Below, piece after piece: positions 1 through 6,437 of a DNA stretch of 14,176 bases. Numbering within the stretch: the stretch's first letter is position 1; each line of letters begins with the position of its first letter. A program made the position numbers and the translations under genes. Below the pieces are notes generated by a model, which was not told the DNA's origin, did not search any database, and was given only the letters and a program-made list of their open reading frames with translations. This stretch comes from VFZS01 sp964353255 (GTDB taxonomy: Bacteria > Acidobacteriota > Terriglobia > Bryobacterales > Bryobacteraceae): contig CAYGVJ010000133.1 in the NCBI GenBank assembly GCA_964353255.1, positions 1-14,176 of the forward strand, in the 5' to 3' direction.

Positions 1-46
1 CCAGCAGCTTCTCGAATCGCGCTTCCAGCTCAGGGGAGAACCTCAT
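1..46 (-). CDS. nuoE: NADH-quinone oxidoreductase subunit E, N-terminal fragment (cut by window edge)
   Basis: Only the first 15 codons are in the window (reading MRFSPELEARFEKLL). The ATG overlaps the nuoD stop codon in an ATGA arrangement at 46-43, which implies translational coupling. The sequence fits the usual start of the 24-kDa [2Fe-2S] subunit of complex I, which commonly reads like FSPE followed by a charged helix, and nuoE is the expected gene after nuoD. NuoE works with NuoF in the NADH-oxidising arm. The cluster-binding cysteines lie outside the window, so the call rests on position and this short match. Confidence 0.72.
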   Translation of the reverse strand, partial: MRFSPELEARFEKLL

Positions 47-1248
47 CGGTCCACGTCCCCCAGCACGAAGTCCACGCTCCCCAGCACCGCGATGCAGTCG
101 GCCAGAATCCGGCCCTCGATCATCTTGGGCACGGCCTGGAGGTTTCCGAAACTCGGCGTGCGCATGTGTACACGGTAGGCCCGGGCCGTGCCGTCGCTGA
201 CCACGTAGTACCCCATCTCGCCGCGCGGCGACTCGATCACCTGGTAAACCTCCCCGGCCGGAACGCGGAAGCCCTCGGTAACGATCTTGAAGTGATGAAT
301 CAGGGCCTCCATATCGGTCTTCATCCTCTCGCGGTCCGGCAGGACCACCTTCGGGGCGTCCGCCTTGTAGGGACCCGAGGGCATGCCCTCCCGCGCCTGC
401 TCGACGATGCGCGCGCTCTGGCGCATCTCCTCCAGCCGGACCTGGTACCGGGCGTACACGTCGCCCTCCGTGCGCGTGGGAACCCGGAAGTCGAACCGCT
501 GGTAACCGCTGTACGGCTCGGCCTTGCGGATGTCCCAGGCCAGCCCGGCGGCCCGCAGCATCGGCCCGGTCACCCCGCAGTCCAGCAGGTCCTCCAGCGA
601 CACCCAGCCCACCCCCTTCGTGCGCCGGAGCCAGATCGGGTTGCGTGTCAGCAGGTCTTCGTATTCGTCCACGCGGCCGGGGAAAGCGTCGATGAACTTC
701 TTCACCACTCCGTGCCAGCCCCGCGGCGGCTCCAGCGCCAGGCCCCCGATGCGGAAGTAGCTGGTCATCATGCGCTGGCCGGAGAACATCTCGAAGATCC
801 GCAGGATGTCCTCACGCTCGCGGAAGCAGTACAGGAAGACGCTCATGGCGCCCACGTCCAGGGCGTGGGTGCCCAGCCACACCAAATGGCTGTTGAGCCG
901 CGTCAGCTCCGTCAGCATCACCCGCATCCACTCCGCCAGGGGCGGAACCTCCAGGCCCAGCAGGCGCTCCACGGCCAGGCAGTAGCAGAGATTGTTCGCC
1001 AGCGGCGCCAGGTAGTCCACGCGGTCCGTGAGCGTAACCGCCTGCTGGTAGTACTTCTGCTCGCACTCTTTCTCGATGCCGGTGTGCAGGTAGCCGATCT
1101 CGCACTCGGCCTTGACGATGGTTTCCCCGTCCAGTTCCACCATCAGCCGCAGCACCCCGTGCGTGGAAGGGTGCTGGGGGCCCAGATTGAGCGTCATCCG
1201 CGGCCGGCAGCCGGCCTGCTCGGGCGCGTTGGCGGGCTTCTCGCTCAC
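43..1248 (-). CDS. nuoD: NADH-quinone oxidoreductase subunit D (49-kDa subunit)
   Basis: NuoD is the membrane-facing peripheral-arm subunit of respiratory complex I that forms much of the quinone pocket together with NuoB. The 401-aa product has the family start (TLNLGPQHPSTHGVLRL, residues 19-35) and end (VDFVLGDVDR). The two quinone-head ligands known from Thermus Nqo4 and mammalian NDUFS2 correspond to His30 (in STHG) and Tyr80 (in DRVDY). Other family blocks include TRLNSHLVWLGTHALD and EEMRQS. Translation starts at a GTG three bases after the nuoC stop, with GAGGG about 8 nt upstream; an internal ATG at residue 18 is less likely. The residue equivalent to the methylated Arg85 of mammalian NDUFS2 is Thr56 here (YLHTGIEK), the Thermus-like form. 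Confidence 0.97.
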   Translation of the reverse strand: MSEKPANAPEQAGCRPRMTLNLGPQHPSTHGVLRLMVELDGETIVKAECEIGYLHTGIEKECEQKYYQQAVTLTDRVDYLAPLANNLCYCLAVERLLGLEVPPLAEWMRVMLTELTRLNSHLVWLGTHALDVGAMSVFLYCFREREDILRIFEMFSGQRMMTSYFRIGGLALEPPRGWHGVVKKFIDAFPGRVDEYEDLLTRNPIWLRRTKGVGWVSLEDLLDCGVTGPMLRAAGLAWDIRKAEPYSGYQRFDFRVPTRTEGDVYARYQVRLEEMRQSARIVEQAREGMPSGPYKADAPKVVLPDRERMKTDMEALIHHFKIVTEGFRVPAGEVYQVIESPRGEMGYYVVSDGTARAYRVHMRTPSFGNLQAVPKMIEGRILADCIAVLGSVDFVLGDVDR

Positions 1249-1251
1249 GGC

Positions 1252-1746
1252 TCAGCCCTCGGGATCCGCGTAGCGGTACTTGTAGCCGTGCACGGGATAG
1301 TCCTTCCGCAGCGGATGACCCTCCCAGTTTTCCGGCATCAGCAGGCGCCGCAAGTTAGGGTGGTGACGAAACACCACGCCGAACATGTCGAAAACCTCGC
1401 GCTCGTACCAGTCGGCCGAGCGCCACACTGCGGTCACCGAGTCGATCTCGGCAGCCTGCCCGTTCAGCCGGCACTTCAGCCGCAGTCGCTGATTGCGCCC
1501 GACCGAGTGCAGGTTGTAGACCACCTCGAAGCGCGGTTCCGCCGGGTGCCAGTCCACCGCCGTCACCGCGCTGAGCCGCTCGAACTGCTGCTCCTGCTTC
1601 AGATAGCGGGCAACCTCGACGATCTTCTCGGGAGCGATTTCCAGCGTCAGCTCGCCGCGGTCCCACTTCCCGCTCCGAATCGCCGCGGGGTCCCAGGCCT
1701 CCAGCGCGGCCGGCACAGGCTGCTCTCTCAGGCTGTCGGGAAGCAT
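1252..1746 (-). CDS. nuoC: NADH-quinone oxidoreductase subunit C (30-kDa subunit)
   Basis: NuoC is a structural peripheral-arm subunit of complex I that packs against NuoD and NuoB. The 164-aa product ends in the family signature: ADWYEREVFDMFGVVF (residues about 111-126), HPNLRRLLMPENWEGHPLRKDYPV and YKYRY. It is a free-standing NuoC, not fused to NuoD. The ATG lies 7 nt after the nuoA stop, with a purine-rich AGAGGGGGG run immediately before it, and nuoD follows after 3 nt, so the genes are tightly co-translated. In most bacteria nuoB sits between nuoA and nuoC; here there is no room for it. Confidence 0.96.
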   Translation of the reverse strand: MLPDSLREQPVPAALEAWDPAAIRSGKWDRGELTLEIAPEKIVEVARYLKQEQQFERLSAVTAVDWHPAEPRFEVVYNLHSVGRNQRLRLKCRLNGQAAEIDSVTAVWRSADWYEREVFDMFGVVFRHHPNLRRLLMPENWEGHPLRKDYPVHGYKYRYADPEG

Positions 1747-1753
1747 CCCCCCT

Positions 1754-2149
1754 CTACCGCCGCGGCCCGCTCCGCTCCTCCACAGACCAGTCCAGGGCGC
1801 CCTTCTTCCAGATGTAGAAGAAACCGGCCAAAATCACAGCGACGAACAAAAGCATCTCCAGGAAAGCAAACAGCTTCAGCTCCCGGTAAACCACCGCCCA
1901 AGGGTACAGGACGACGGTCTCGATATCGAACAGGATGAAGATCATCGCCACCAGGTAGAACTTCACGCTGAAAGGCTCGCGGGCGCCGCCCGTGGGTCTC
2001 AGCCCGCACTCGTAAGGCATCTCCTTGACCTGGCTGCGCACCCGCTTTCCCAGCAACGCCGAAGCGCCGACCAGTCCGGCGGCAACCGCCATGGCGATGA
2101 TGACCTGGAGCAAGACCGGCAGATACACTTGAACACCTGGGACTGGCAT
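1754..2149 (-). CDS. nuoA: NADH-quinone oxidoreductase subunit A
   Basis: NuoA is a small integral membrane subunit of complex I near the quinone entry site. From the chosen ATG the product is 131 aa with three hydrophobic segments: about residues 9-32, 67-93 and 97-120. Family marks are the loop KEMPYECGL, whose Cys is the conserved loop cysteine, and the FILFDIETVVLYPWA block of the second helix. The reading frame extends upstream to 2215, but that would start inside the predicted promoter (2187-2215), so the ATG at 2149 is preferred; GAGGG lies just upstream with short spacing. It is the first gene of the operon nuoA-C-D-E. Confidence 0.95.
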   Translation of the reverse strand: MPVPGVQVYLPVLLQVIIAMAVAAGLVGASALLGKRVRSQVKEMPYECGLRPTGGAREPFSVKFYLVAMIFILFDIETVVLYPWAVVYRELKLFAFLEMLLFVAVILAGFFYIWKKGALDWSVEERSGPRR

Positions 2150-2185
2150 GCACCCTCGCAGGGACAACTGCCCCTCGAAGTTGAC

Positions 2186-2191
2186 TATAAT
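2186..2191 (+). promoter_or_regulatory. Candidate -10 box for thiS, overlapping the nuoA -10
   Basis: A perfect TATAAT preceded by C occurs on the plus strand. The nearest -35-like sequence is GGGACA at 2161-2166, four of six matches but with a 19-bp spacer, so the promoter is weakly supported. It would give thiS a leader of about 60 nt. Because it overlaps the nuoA -10 box base for base, RNA polymerase could occupy only one direction at a time. Confidence 0.35.
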
Positions 2192-2215
2192 AATGGGCGG
2201 TGTCTGGGGTGTCAA
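2187..2215 (-). promoter_or_regulatory. Sigma-70-type promoter of the nuoACDE operon
   Basis: Read on the minus strand, a perfect -35 box TTGACA (2210-2215) is followed by a 17-bp spacer and TATTAT (2187-2192), one base from the -10 consensus. Transcription would start near 2180, giving a leader of about 30 nt before the nuoA ATG. This is the best-formed promoter in the window. Its -10 box overlaps a TATAAT on the other strand. Confidence 0.75.
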
Positions 2216-2256
2216 ATGGCGGCCCCCGCGCGCTGGATTTCTGCAACCGGCCGGCG

Positions 2257-2457
2257 ATGGAGATCCTTGTCAACGGAGAAGGCAGGCAGGTAGCCCCGGG
2301 GGAGACCGTCCTGGAGCTGCTGGAGAGGCTCGGGCTGGACCCCACTCGGCTGGCCCTCGAGGTGGACGGCCGGATCCTGGCGCGAACCTGCTGGAACGAA
2401 AGGGTGTTACATCCCGGCGCGCGACTGGAGGTCGTGCAGTTCGTCGGCGGCGGCTAG
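2257..2457 (+). CDS. thiS: ThiS-like sulfur carrier protein
   Basis: The 66-aa product has the ThiS ubiquitin-like fold signature: start MEILVNGE, a PGETVLELLERLGLD helix region, an ALEVDGRI strand, and end LEVVQFVGGG. In this family the C-terminal Gly-Gly is adenylated and turned into a thiocarboxylate that donates sulfur to the thiazole of thiamine through ThiG. The start was placed at the ATG matching family N-termini; the frame could also begin at a GTG at 2200, which would add 19 residues unlike ThiS. No clear Shine-Dalgarno sequence is present. No thiG, thiF or other thiamine gene is nearby, so it could serve thiamine or another sulfur-transfer pathway. Confidence 0.85.
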   Translation: MEILVNGEGRQVAPGETVLELLERLGLDPTRLALEVDGRILARTCWNERVLHPGARLEVVQFVGGG

Positions 2458-2486
2458 AGGTCATTAAAAAAATGTCCGGGAGGGCA

Positions 2487-2534
2487 TTGACACGCGGCCC
2501 AGGTCAAGTACAATCCTGAGAGGCGCGCTATAAT
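2487..2534 (+). promoter_or_regulatory. Promoter region of the MerR-type gene (two candidate -10 boxes)
   Basis: TTGACA at 2487-2492 is followed after 16 bp by TACAAT (2509-2514), a good sigma-70 match. A second, perfect TATAAT preceded by GC lies at 2529-2534, 20 nt before the ATG, without a convincing -35. Either or both could drive the gene. MerR-type genes are often autoregulated, but no dyad operator is obvious here. Confidence 0.6.
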
Positions 2535-2554
2535 CCAAACGGAAGCTGTTTCCC

Positions 2555-3058
2555 ATGTTCAAAACAAAACGGACTCATCCTGCTCCTGTCTCTTCCCCCG
2601 AGACCTTTTCCAGCAGTCAAGTCGCGAAAATCGCGCGCATCAGCCTCCGACAGTTGCAGTGGTGGGACGAACGCCGGGTGATCTCGCCCGAGCACCGGCG
2701 CCACCGGCGCATCTACTCGCCCGAAGCGGTCGTCGAGATCACGGTAATTGCCGAGTTGCGCCGCAAGGGGTTCTCGCTGCAAAAGATCCGGCGCGTGCTC
2801 CGCTACCTGCAACGCGAGATGGGAAAGCGCCTGGCCGACGTGCTCTCGCCCCAATCGGACCTGCACCTGCTCACCGACGGCAAGTCCATCTACCTGGAAG
2901 ACAGCCACCAACGCATCATCGACATCCTCAAGAATGCCCGGCAGCCCATGTTCCTGGTCTGCGTCAGCGATCAGGTGCGGCGCCTGGGCGCTGCCCCCAA
3001 GAAGCCCGTTCGGGCCGAGGCGGCCCTGGCCCCGCGCCGGCTGAAAGAGACCGGCTGA
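2555..3058 (+). CDS. MerR-family transcriptional regulator
   Basis: The 167-aa protein carries a MerR winged-helix DNA-binding domain at about residues 18-88: FSSSQVAKIARISLRQLQWW, a basic wing with RRIYSPEAVVEI, and a helix ELRRKGFSLQKIRRVLR. The part after residue 100 (LLTDGKSIYLEDSHQRIIDIL...PMFLVCVSDQV) is not the long dimerising helix or metal-binding loop of classical MerR, CueR or SoxR; only one cysteine is present, so metal sensing is unlikely. The ligand is unknown. The ATG is preceded by GGAAG about 9 nt upstream. It stands alone between thiS and a small unknown gene, each with its own promoter. Confidence 0.85.
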   Translation: MFKTKRTHPAPVSSPETFSSSQVAKIARISLRQLQWWDERRVISPEHRRHRRIYSPEAVVEITVIAELRRKGFSLQKIRRVLRYLQREMGKRLADVLSPQSDLHLLTDGKSIYLEDSHQRIIDILKNARQPMFLVCVSDQVRRLGAAPKKPVRAEAALAPRRLKETG

Positions 3059-3065
3059 GCGCGCG

Positions 3066-3093
3066 CCGCGGCTAGAACAGGGACCAGCCGCGG
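3066..3093 (+). terminator. Inverted repeat after the MerR-type gene, possible terminator
   Basis: CCGCGGCT (3066-3073) and AGCCGCGG (3086-3093) form a perfect 8-bp GC-rich stem with a 12-nt loop, starting 8 nt after the stop codon. No T-run follows, so it is not a standard intrinsic terminator; it may simply stabilise the 3' end of the mRNA. Confidence 0.35.
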
Positions 3094-3179
3094 GAGAGCG
3101 GGCCGCCGGGCTTCCTGGGCTTGGCGGTCGGTTCTGGCCCGCCCTCGGGAGGCAGCTCCGCCGATATGCACAGGAGCGC

Positions 3180-3208
3180 TTGTGAAACCCGGCAGGGTCC
3201 ACTACAAT
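3180..3208 (+). promoter_or_regulatory. Promoter of the small unknown gene
   Basis: TTGTGA (3180-3185, four of six) is followed by a 17-bp spacer and TACAAT (3203-3208, five of six). It predicts a leader of about 50 nt before the ATG at 3267. The rest of the 208-bp gap after the MerR gene holds only the hairpin at 3066-3093. Confidence 0.5.
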
Positions 3209-3266
3209 TAAGGCGGGCCTCCGGAGGCGGGAGCATCCCGGGCAGCATGGGGCATAGAGGGATGCT

Positions 3267-3617
3267 ATGCTGGAGATAACCCGGCAACAGGGGCGGAACG
3301 TGGACGACAGACTCCGCAAGCTGATGCAAGAGCTCGGAAACGCTATCAACGAGTCGCTCTCCGAGTCTGAGCGCATCGCCGAGGCGATTGGGGAGATCAG
3401 GCGCGCGGGCTACGATGTCTTCCTGGTGCTGGAGGCCACGATCGGATTCAACCGGCGCGATGATGCCGACGGAGACCGGGAGCCCGCCGCAGCGCAACTG
3501 GAAGCCTCGGGTACTCGCGGGCGCGACTTCGAGTCCAAGGCCAGGTTCAGATGGACCTCCCAGGACCAGAAGTTCCTCAAAGCCCTCCGCATCTCCCTGG
3601 ACGAGGACACGCGCTAG
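3267..3617 (+). CDS. Small protein of unknown function
   Basis: I cannot assign this 116-aa product to a named family. Residues 10-47 look like one charged amphipathic helix (DDRLRKLMQELGNAINESLSESERIAEAIGEI), followed by a probable strand (GYDVFLVLEATIGF, 48-61), a polar linker of about 30 residues and a basic end (SQDQKFLKALRISLDED). No signal peptide, membrane helix or cysteine is present. Translation support is good: GAGGG lies 5 nt before the ATG and a promoter lies upstream. The TAG stop is supplied by the left arm of the repeat element that begins at 3612, so the last few residues may have been altered by its insertion. Confidence 0.72.
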   Translation: MLEITRQQGRNVDDRLRKLMQELGNAINESLSESERIAEAIGEIRRAGYDVFLVLEATIGFNRRDDADGDREPAAAQLEASGTRGRDFESKARFRWTSQDQKFLKALRISLDEDTR

Positions 3618-3726
3618 CGTCCTGTCCCGCAAGTTCCTTGACAATAGCAGCCTGTGTGGCCGACAGGCTGAAGGCCTGTCCCACGATTTCCCGCTACAAA
3701 GCTGTTTGCGGGACAGGACACTAGCG
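3612..3726. repeat. 115-bp MITE-like element with 21-bp terminal inverted repeats
   Basis: The ends 3612-3632 and 3706-3726 are inverted copies matching at 20 of 21 positions (core GTCCTGTCCCGCAA). Inside lies a second hairpin: GACAGGC (3662-3668) and GCCTGTC (3674-3680) with a 5-nt loop, extended by GTGG/CCAC after a small bulge. CTAG occurs at both ends, so a TA target duplication is possible but not demonstrable, since CTAG is also part of the arms. There is no coding capacity. The element sits between two convergent genes, where its stems could also end transcription in both directions. The inner hairpin resembles the CACAGGC palindromes at 11751 and 14113. Confidence 0.65.
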
Positions 3727-3754
3727 GCGGTCCGCACTGCTCCACCGACTCGAC

Positions 3755-4801
3755 TCAGCCCAGCAATTCTTCGTACACGCCCCAGGTCCGGTCCACGGCC
3801 GCTTCCCAGGTGAAGGCGGCGGCCCTCTGGCGCCCGCGCGCGATCAGCGCGCGGCGCAAGTGCTCGTCCGCGGCCAGCCGCGCCAGCGCCCCGGCGATCT
3901 CATCCACATCGAAAGGATCCACCAGGAGGGCGGCGTCCCCGGCTACCTCAGGAAGCGCCGAGCGGTTCGAGGTCACTACCGGAACGCCCCAGGCCATCGC
4001 CTCCAGCACTGGCATGCCGAAGCCCTCGTCGAGAGAGGGGAAAGCGAAGATCGTCGCTCGCCGATACAGGCGGGCCAGCTCGGCCTCCGGGACATAGCCC
4101 AACACCTGGATGCGATCCCGCCAGGGCGCGCTCTCAATCTCGCGGAGGATCTCCTCGGCGCCGAAACCTAAGGAGCCGGCCAGCAGGAGCCGCCAAGCGG
4201 AGCCCAGCCGCTCGAATGCCCGGATCAGCCGGGATATGTTCTTGCGGCGCTGTACCGCCCCGACGTGCAACACGATATTCTCGCGCCGCAACGCAGCGTC
4301 CTCCGCCAGAGCGTCCTCCGGGGGTAGCCGGACGCCGTGCCGGATCACCCGCAACCGCGCCCGCTCCACGCCCAGCAGCTCTTCAACCTGCCGGGCGGTG
4401 AACTCCGACACCGTCACGATTAAATCCGACCCGCGGGCCGCCTGCCGCGCCTGCTGCTGGAAGCGTCTGCGGAACTCAGGGCTGGAGTAGTCGCCGGTCA
4501 GCACGAACAGGTCGTGGAAAGTGGAGACCCGGAGGCGAAAGCGGGCCGACGGAAGGCGCTGGTTCAGGCCGTGGAACAGGTCCACGCCATGCGGCGCCCA
4601 AGGCGTCTGTAACAGCCGGCGCCGGCAGTGACGCGGCAGGCGCAACCGGAGTGAGCGCAGCCAGCGCTGAAGCCGGTAGCAGAACAGCAGTTCGGCCTCC
4701 GGGTGCGCTCGGGCGATCCCGGCGAGCATTTCACGGCAGTAAACACCCACTCCCGAGAGGTTGTCTCCCAGGCTATAGGTGGCGTCCAGGGCGATGCGCA
4801 C
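3755..4801 (-). CDS. GT4-family glycosyltransferase
   Basis: The 348-aa protein is a GT-B fold, retaining glycosyltransferase of family GT4, which uses nucleotide sugars to build polysaccharides or glycolipids. The N-terminal half has MRIALDATY and a GVGVYCREML loop; the C-terminal half has LHVGAVQRRKNI (178-189) and the family EX7E motif EGFGMPVLE (259-267), followed by AMAWGVPVVTSNRSALPEVAGDAALLVDP. No membrane segment is evident, so it is probably cytoplasmic or peripheral. The start is a GTG at 4801, 13 nt after the upstream frame, with only a poor Shine-Dalgarno; TATGAT at 4814-4819 could be its own -10 box. Sugar and acceptor cannot be read from the sequence. Confidence 0.92.
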   Translation of the reverse strand: MRIALDATYSLGDNLSGVGVYCREMLAGIARAHPEAELLFCYRLQRWLRSLRLRLPRHCRRRLLQTPWAPHGVDLFHGLNQRLPSARFRLRVSTFHDLFVLTGDYSSPEFRRRFQQQARQAARGSDLIVTVSEFTARQVEELLGVERARLRVIRHGVRLPPEDALAEDAALRRENIVLHVGAVQRRKNISRLIRAFERLGSAWRLLLAGSLGFGAEEILREIESAPWRDRIQVLGYVPEAELARLYRRATIFAFPSLDEGFGMPVLEAMAWGVPVVTSNRSALPEVAGDAALLVDPFDVDEIAGALARLAADEHLRRALIARGRQRAAAFTWEAAVDRTWGVYEELLG

Positions 4802-4814
4802 GGCTCATCGGATA

Positions 4815-5370
4815 TCATACCGTCGAGCGGGCGTTGATCAGATCCAGGCGCTCGATGACGAACATGGCCGCGTACACCGGGCGATTCTGCGCGGCGGCTT
4901 CGATGATCGCCGCTTCCGCGGCTGTCCTCTCCGGCAGACCCGTTGCCGGGTCTTCCCGCCGGCTCGACGCCACGGCGGCCGTTGTCGGGGCCAGACGCTT
5001 CTGGGACGTCTCCAGGTCGGTCCTCATGTCCGAGACCGCGCGGGTTGACTCCTCTCTCTGCCGGAAGATCTCAACCCGCAAGGTGTCCAGGCACTCCGAC
5101 AGGCGCAGGCGGGCGGTCTGGAACTCCTCGATCATCGAAGCCTTGTGCAATTGCCTCTCAATAGTATGCAGCCGCGTGACGGAAGACTCGCTCCCGGTGG
5201 CCAGCGTGCTCATGGTCTTGGATGTCCTTGCGAAACTTCTCGTGGTCCGCCGCGTCGCCCGCGCCGGCGTGCATCTCGATCCCCTGCAACAGCAGTTGCA
5301 CCATCCGCAGCAAGGCGCTGGCGACCTGCTCGGGCCGGCTGTCCAAATACTTCTTGATGGAAATAAACAT
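4815..5370 (-). pseudogene. Decayed GGDEF-type gene (frameshifted and C-terminally truncated)
   Basis: Two overlapping frames read as one damaged gene. Frame one (5370 to 5158) starts MFISIKKYLDSRPEQV and runs to KFRKDIQDHE. Frame two (5213 to 4815) continues as a long charged helix (SVTRLHTIERQLHKASMIEEFQ and onward) and then enters the start of a GGDEF domain: DPATGLPERTAAEAA and AAMFVIERLDLINAR, matching the usual DPLTGLPNR...LDLDRFKxIND. The frame then stops, well before the GGDEF catalytic loop, so no diguanylate cyclase activity is possible. From memory, similar helical-plus-GGDEF proteins in Acidobacteria are longer between the two parts, suggesting an internal deletion as well. Alternatives are two small overlapping real genes, or a sequencing error explaining the frameshift (but not the missing C-terminus). 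Confidence 0.6.
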
Positions 5371-5408
5371 GCTCCCGCCGCAGGTATCGGCGGATCGCAG
5401 AGAAGAGA

Positions 5409-6428
5409 TTATGGTCCCGCGGGTGGGCCGCCGCAGGGGGTCAACTTGTATCGCTTCAACTTCCGGTACAGGGTGGTGCGGCCGATACGGAGGAGGTGGG
5501 CGGCCTGGGCGCGGTCGCCCTGAGTGAACTCGAGCGCTTTCAGGATGGCCTCCTTCTCGGTCTCCTGGAGCGGAGGGACTCGAGGGATCTCGGGAGCGGG
5601 CGGCGGGCTGGAGCGCGTAGCTGAAACCGCGCCCGCCTGAGCGGCGCATTGCTCGGCTGGTCCGGCATGCAGACTGGTTTGCAGGGCGGTGGGCAGGTCG
5701 GCCACATGGAGCCAGGGGCCGGTGTTGGTGGCGACCATCCGCGCGATGCAGTTCTCCAGTTCCCGGACGTTGCCCGGCCAGTCGTAGGCCATCAGGACCC
5801 CCAGCACCTCCGGACTGAGGCGGTGCTGGCTGCCGTGCTGCGCCAGGAATTGCTCGACCAGCGCCGGGATGTCTTCCCGCCGCTGGCGCAAGGGAGGCAA
5901 ACGTAAGACGACCACGTTGAGGCGGTAGTAGAGGTCCCGCCGGAATCTGCCCCGCTCGAGGTCCCGGGCCAAGTCGCGGTTAGTGGCGGCAATGATCCGG
6001 AAGTTCGCCCGGTGCCGGGCCAGCGAGCCCACCGGCCGGATCTCCTTGTCCTGGATTACGCGCAGCAGTTTGGCCTGGAGCTTCAGCGGCAGTTCGCCAA
6101 TTTCGTCGAAGAAGGCCGTGCCGCCGTCGGCCACTTCCAGCAGGCCGAGCTTGCTGGCCACGGCTCCGGTGAAGGCCCCCTTGGCGTGCCCGAACAGCTC
6201 GCTTTCCATCAGCGTGCCGACCAGGGCCGAGCAGTCAATGGGCACGAAAGGTCCCTGCGAGTTGGCGTTGTGGATGGCGCGGGCCACGACCTCCTTGCCG
6301 GTGCCTGTTTCGCCCAGCAGCAGCACGGGGGATTGCGAACGTCCCAGTTTCCCGATCATGCGCCGGATCTCGCGGATACGCGGGGACTGTCCTACCAGAT
6401 CCGGGCTGTCGGGGAGTCCGTGGGACAC
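5409..6428 (-). CDS. Sigma-54-dependent transcriptional activator without sensor domain
   Basis: This 339-aa protein is an AAA+ bacterial enhancer-binding protein that remodels RNA polymerase carrying sigma-54. Visible parts are Walker A GETGTGKE (39-46), the sigma-54 contact loop GAFTGA (84-89), Walker B TAFFDEIGEL (104-113), the arginine-finger region RRDLYYRLNVVVLRLPPLRQR (163-183), WPGNVREL (217-224) and a Fis-type helix-turn-helix at the C-terminus (LKALEFTQGDRAQAAHLLRIGRTTLYRKLKRY). Only about 10 residues precede the AAA+ domain, so there is no receiver, GAF or PAS domain; it is built like PspF and probably controlled by a partner protein. It starts with GTG 10 nt after the rlpA stop, without a Shine-Dalgarno sequence. 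No sigma-54 promoter was found in the window. Confidence 0.94.
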   Translation of the reverse strand: MSHGLPDSPDLVGQSPRIREIRRMIGKLGRSQSPVLLLGETGTGKEVVARAIHNANSQGPFVPIDCSALVGTLMESELFGHAKGAFTGAVASKLGLLEVADGGTAFFDEIGELPLKLQAKLLRVIQDKEIRPVGSLARHRANFRIIAATNRDLARDLERGRFRRDLYYRLNVVVLRLPPLRQRREDIPALVEQFLAQHGSQHRLSPEVLGVLMAYDWPGNVRELENCIARMVATNTGPWLHVADLPTALQTSLHAGPAEQCAAQAGAVSATRSSPPPAPEIPRVPPLQETEKEAILKALEFTQGDRAQAAHLLRIGRTTLYRKLKRYKLTPCGGPPAGP

Positions 6429-6437
6429 GGCGAATAC

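Noticed and set aside
166..1938. 590-codon open frame on the plus strand opposite nuoD and nuoC
   Set aside because: It mirrors the third-position GC bias of nuoD and nuoC, has a low-complexity His/Arg/Gln-rich product with no domain, and runs through three well-supported genes.
3612..3726. Possible CRISPR-like or small RNA locus because of its repeats and stems
   Set aside because: There are only two inverted copies, no direct repeats with spacers, and no terminator; a small inverted-repeat element explains it better.
2528..3737. Long minus-strand frames (282 and 221 codons) opposite the MerR-type and small unknown genes
   Set aside because: Pro/Arg/Ser-rich translations without recognisable motifs, crossing promoters, a hairpin and the MITE-like element.
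5158..5649. 163-codon minus-strand frame treated as one protein
   Set aside because: Its first 93 codons overlap the 3' part of the sigma-54 activator gene in another frame; only the part from 5370 onward looks coding, and it was included in the broken GGDEF-type gene.
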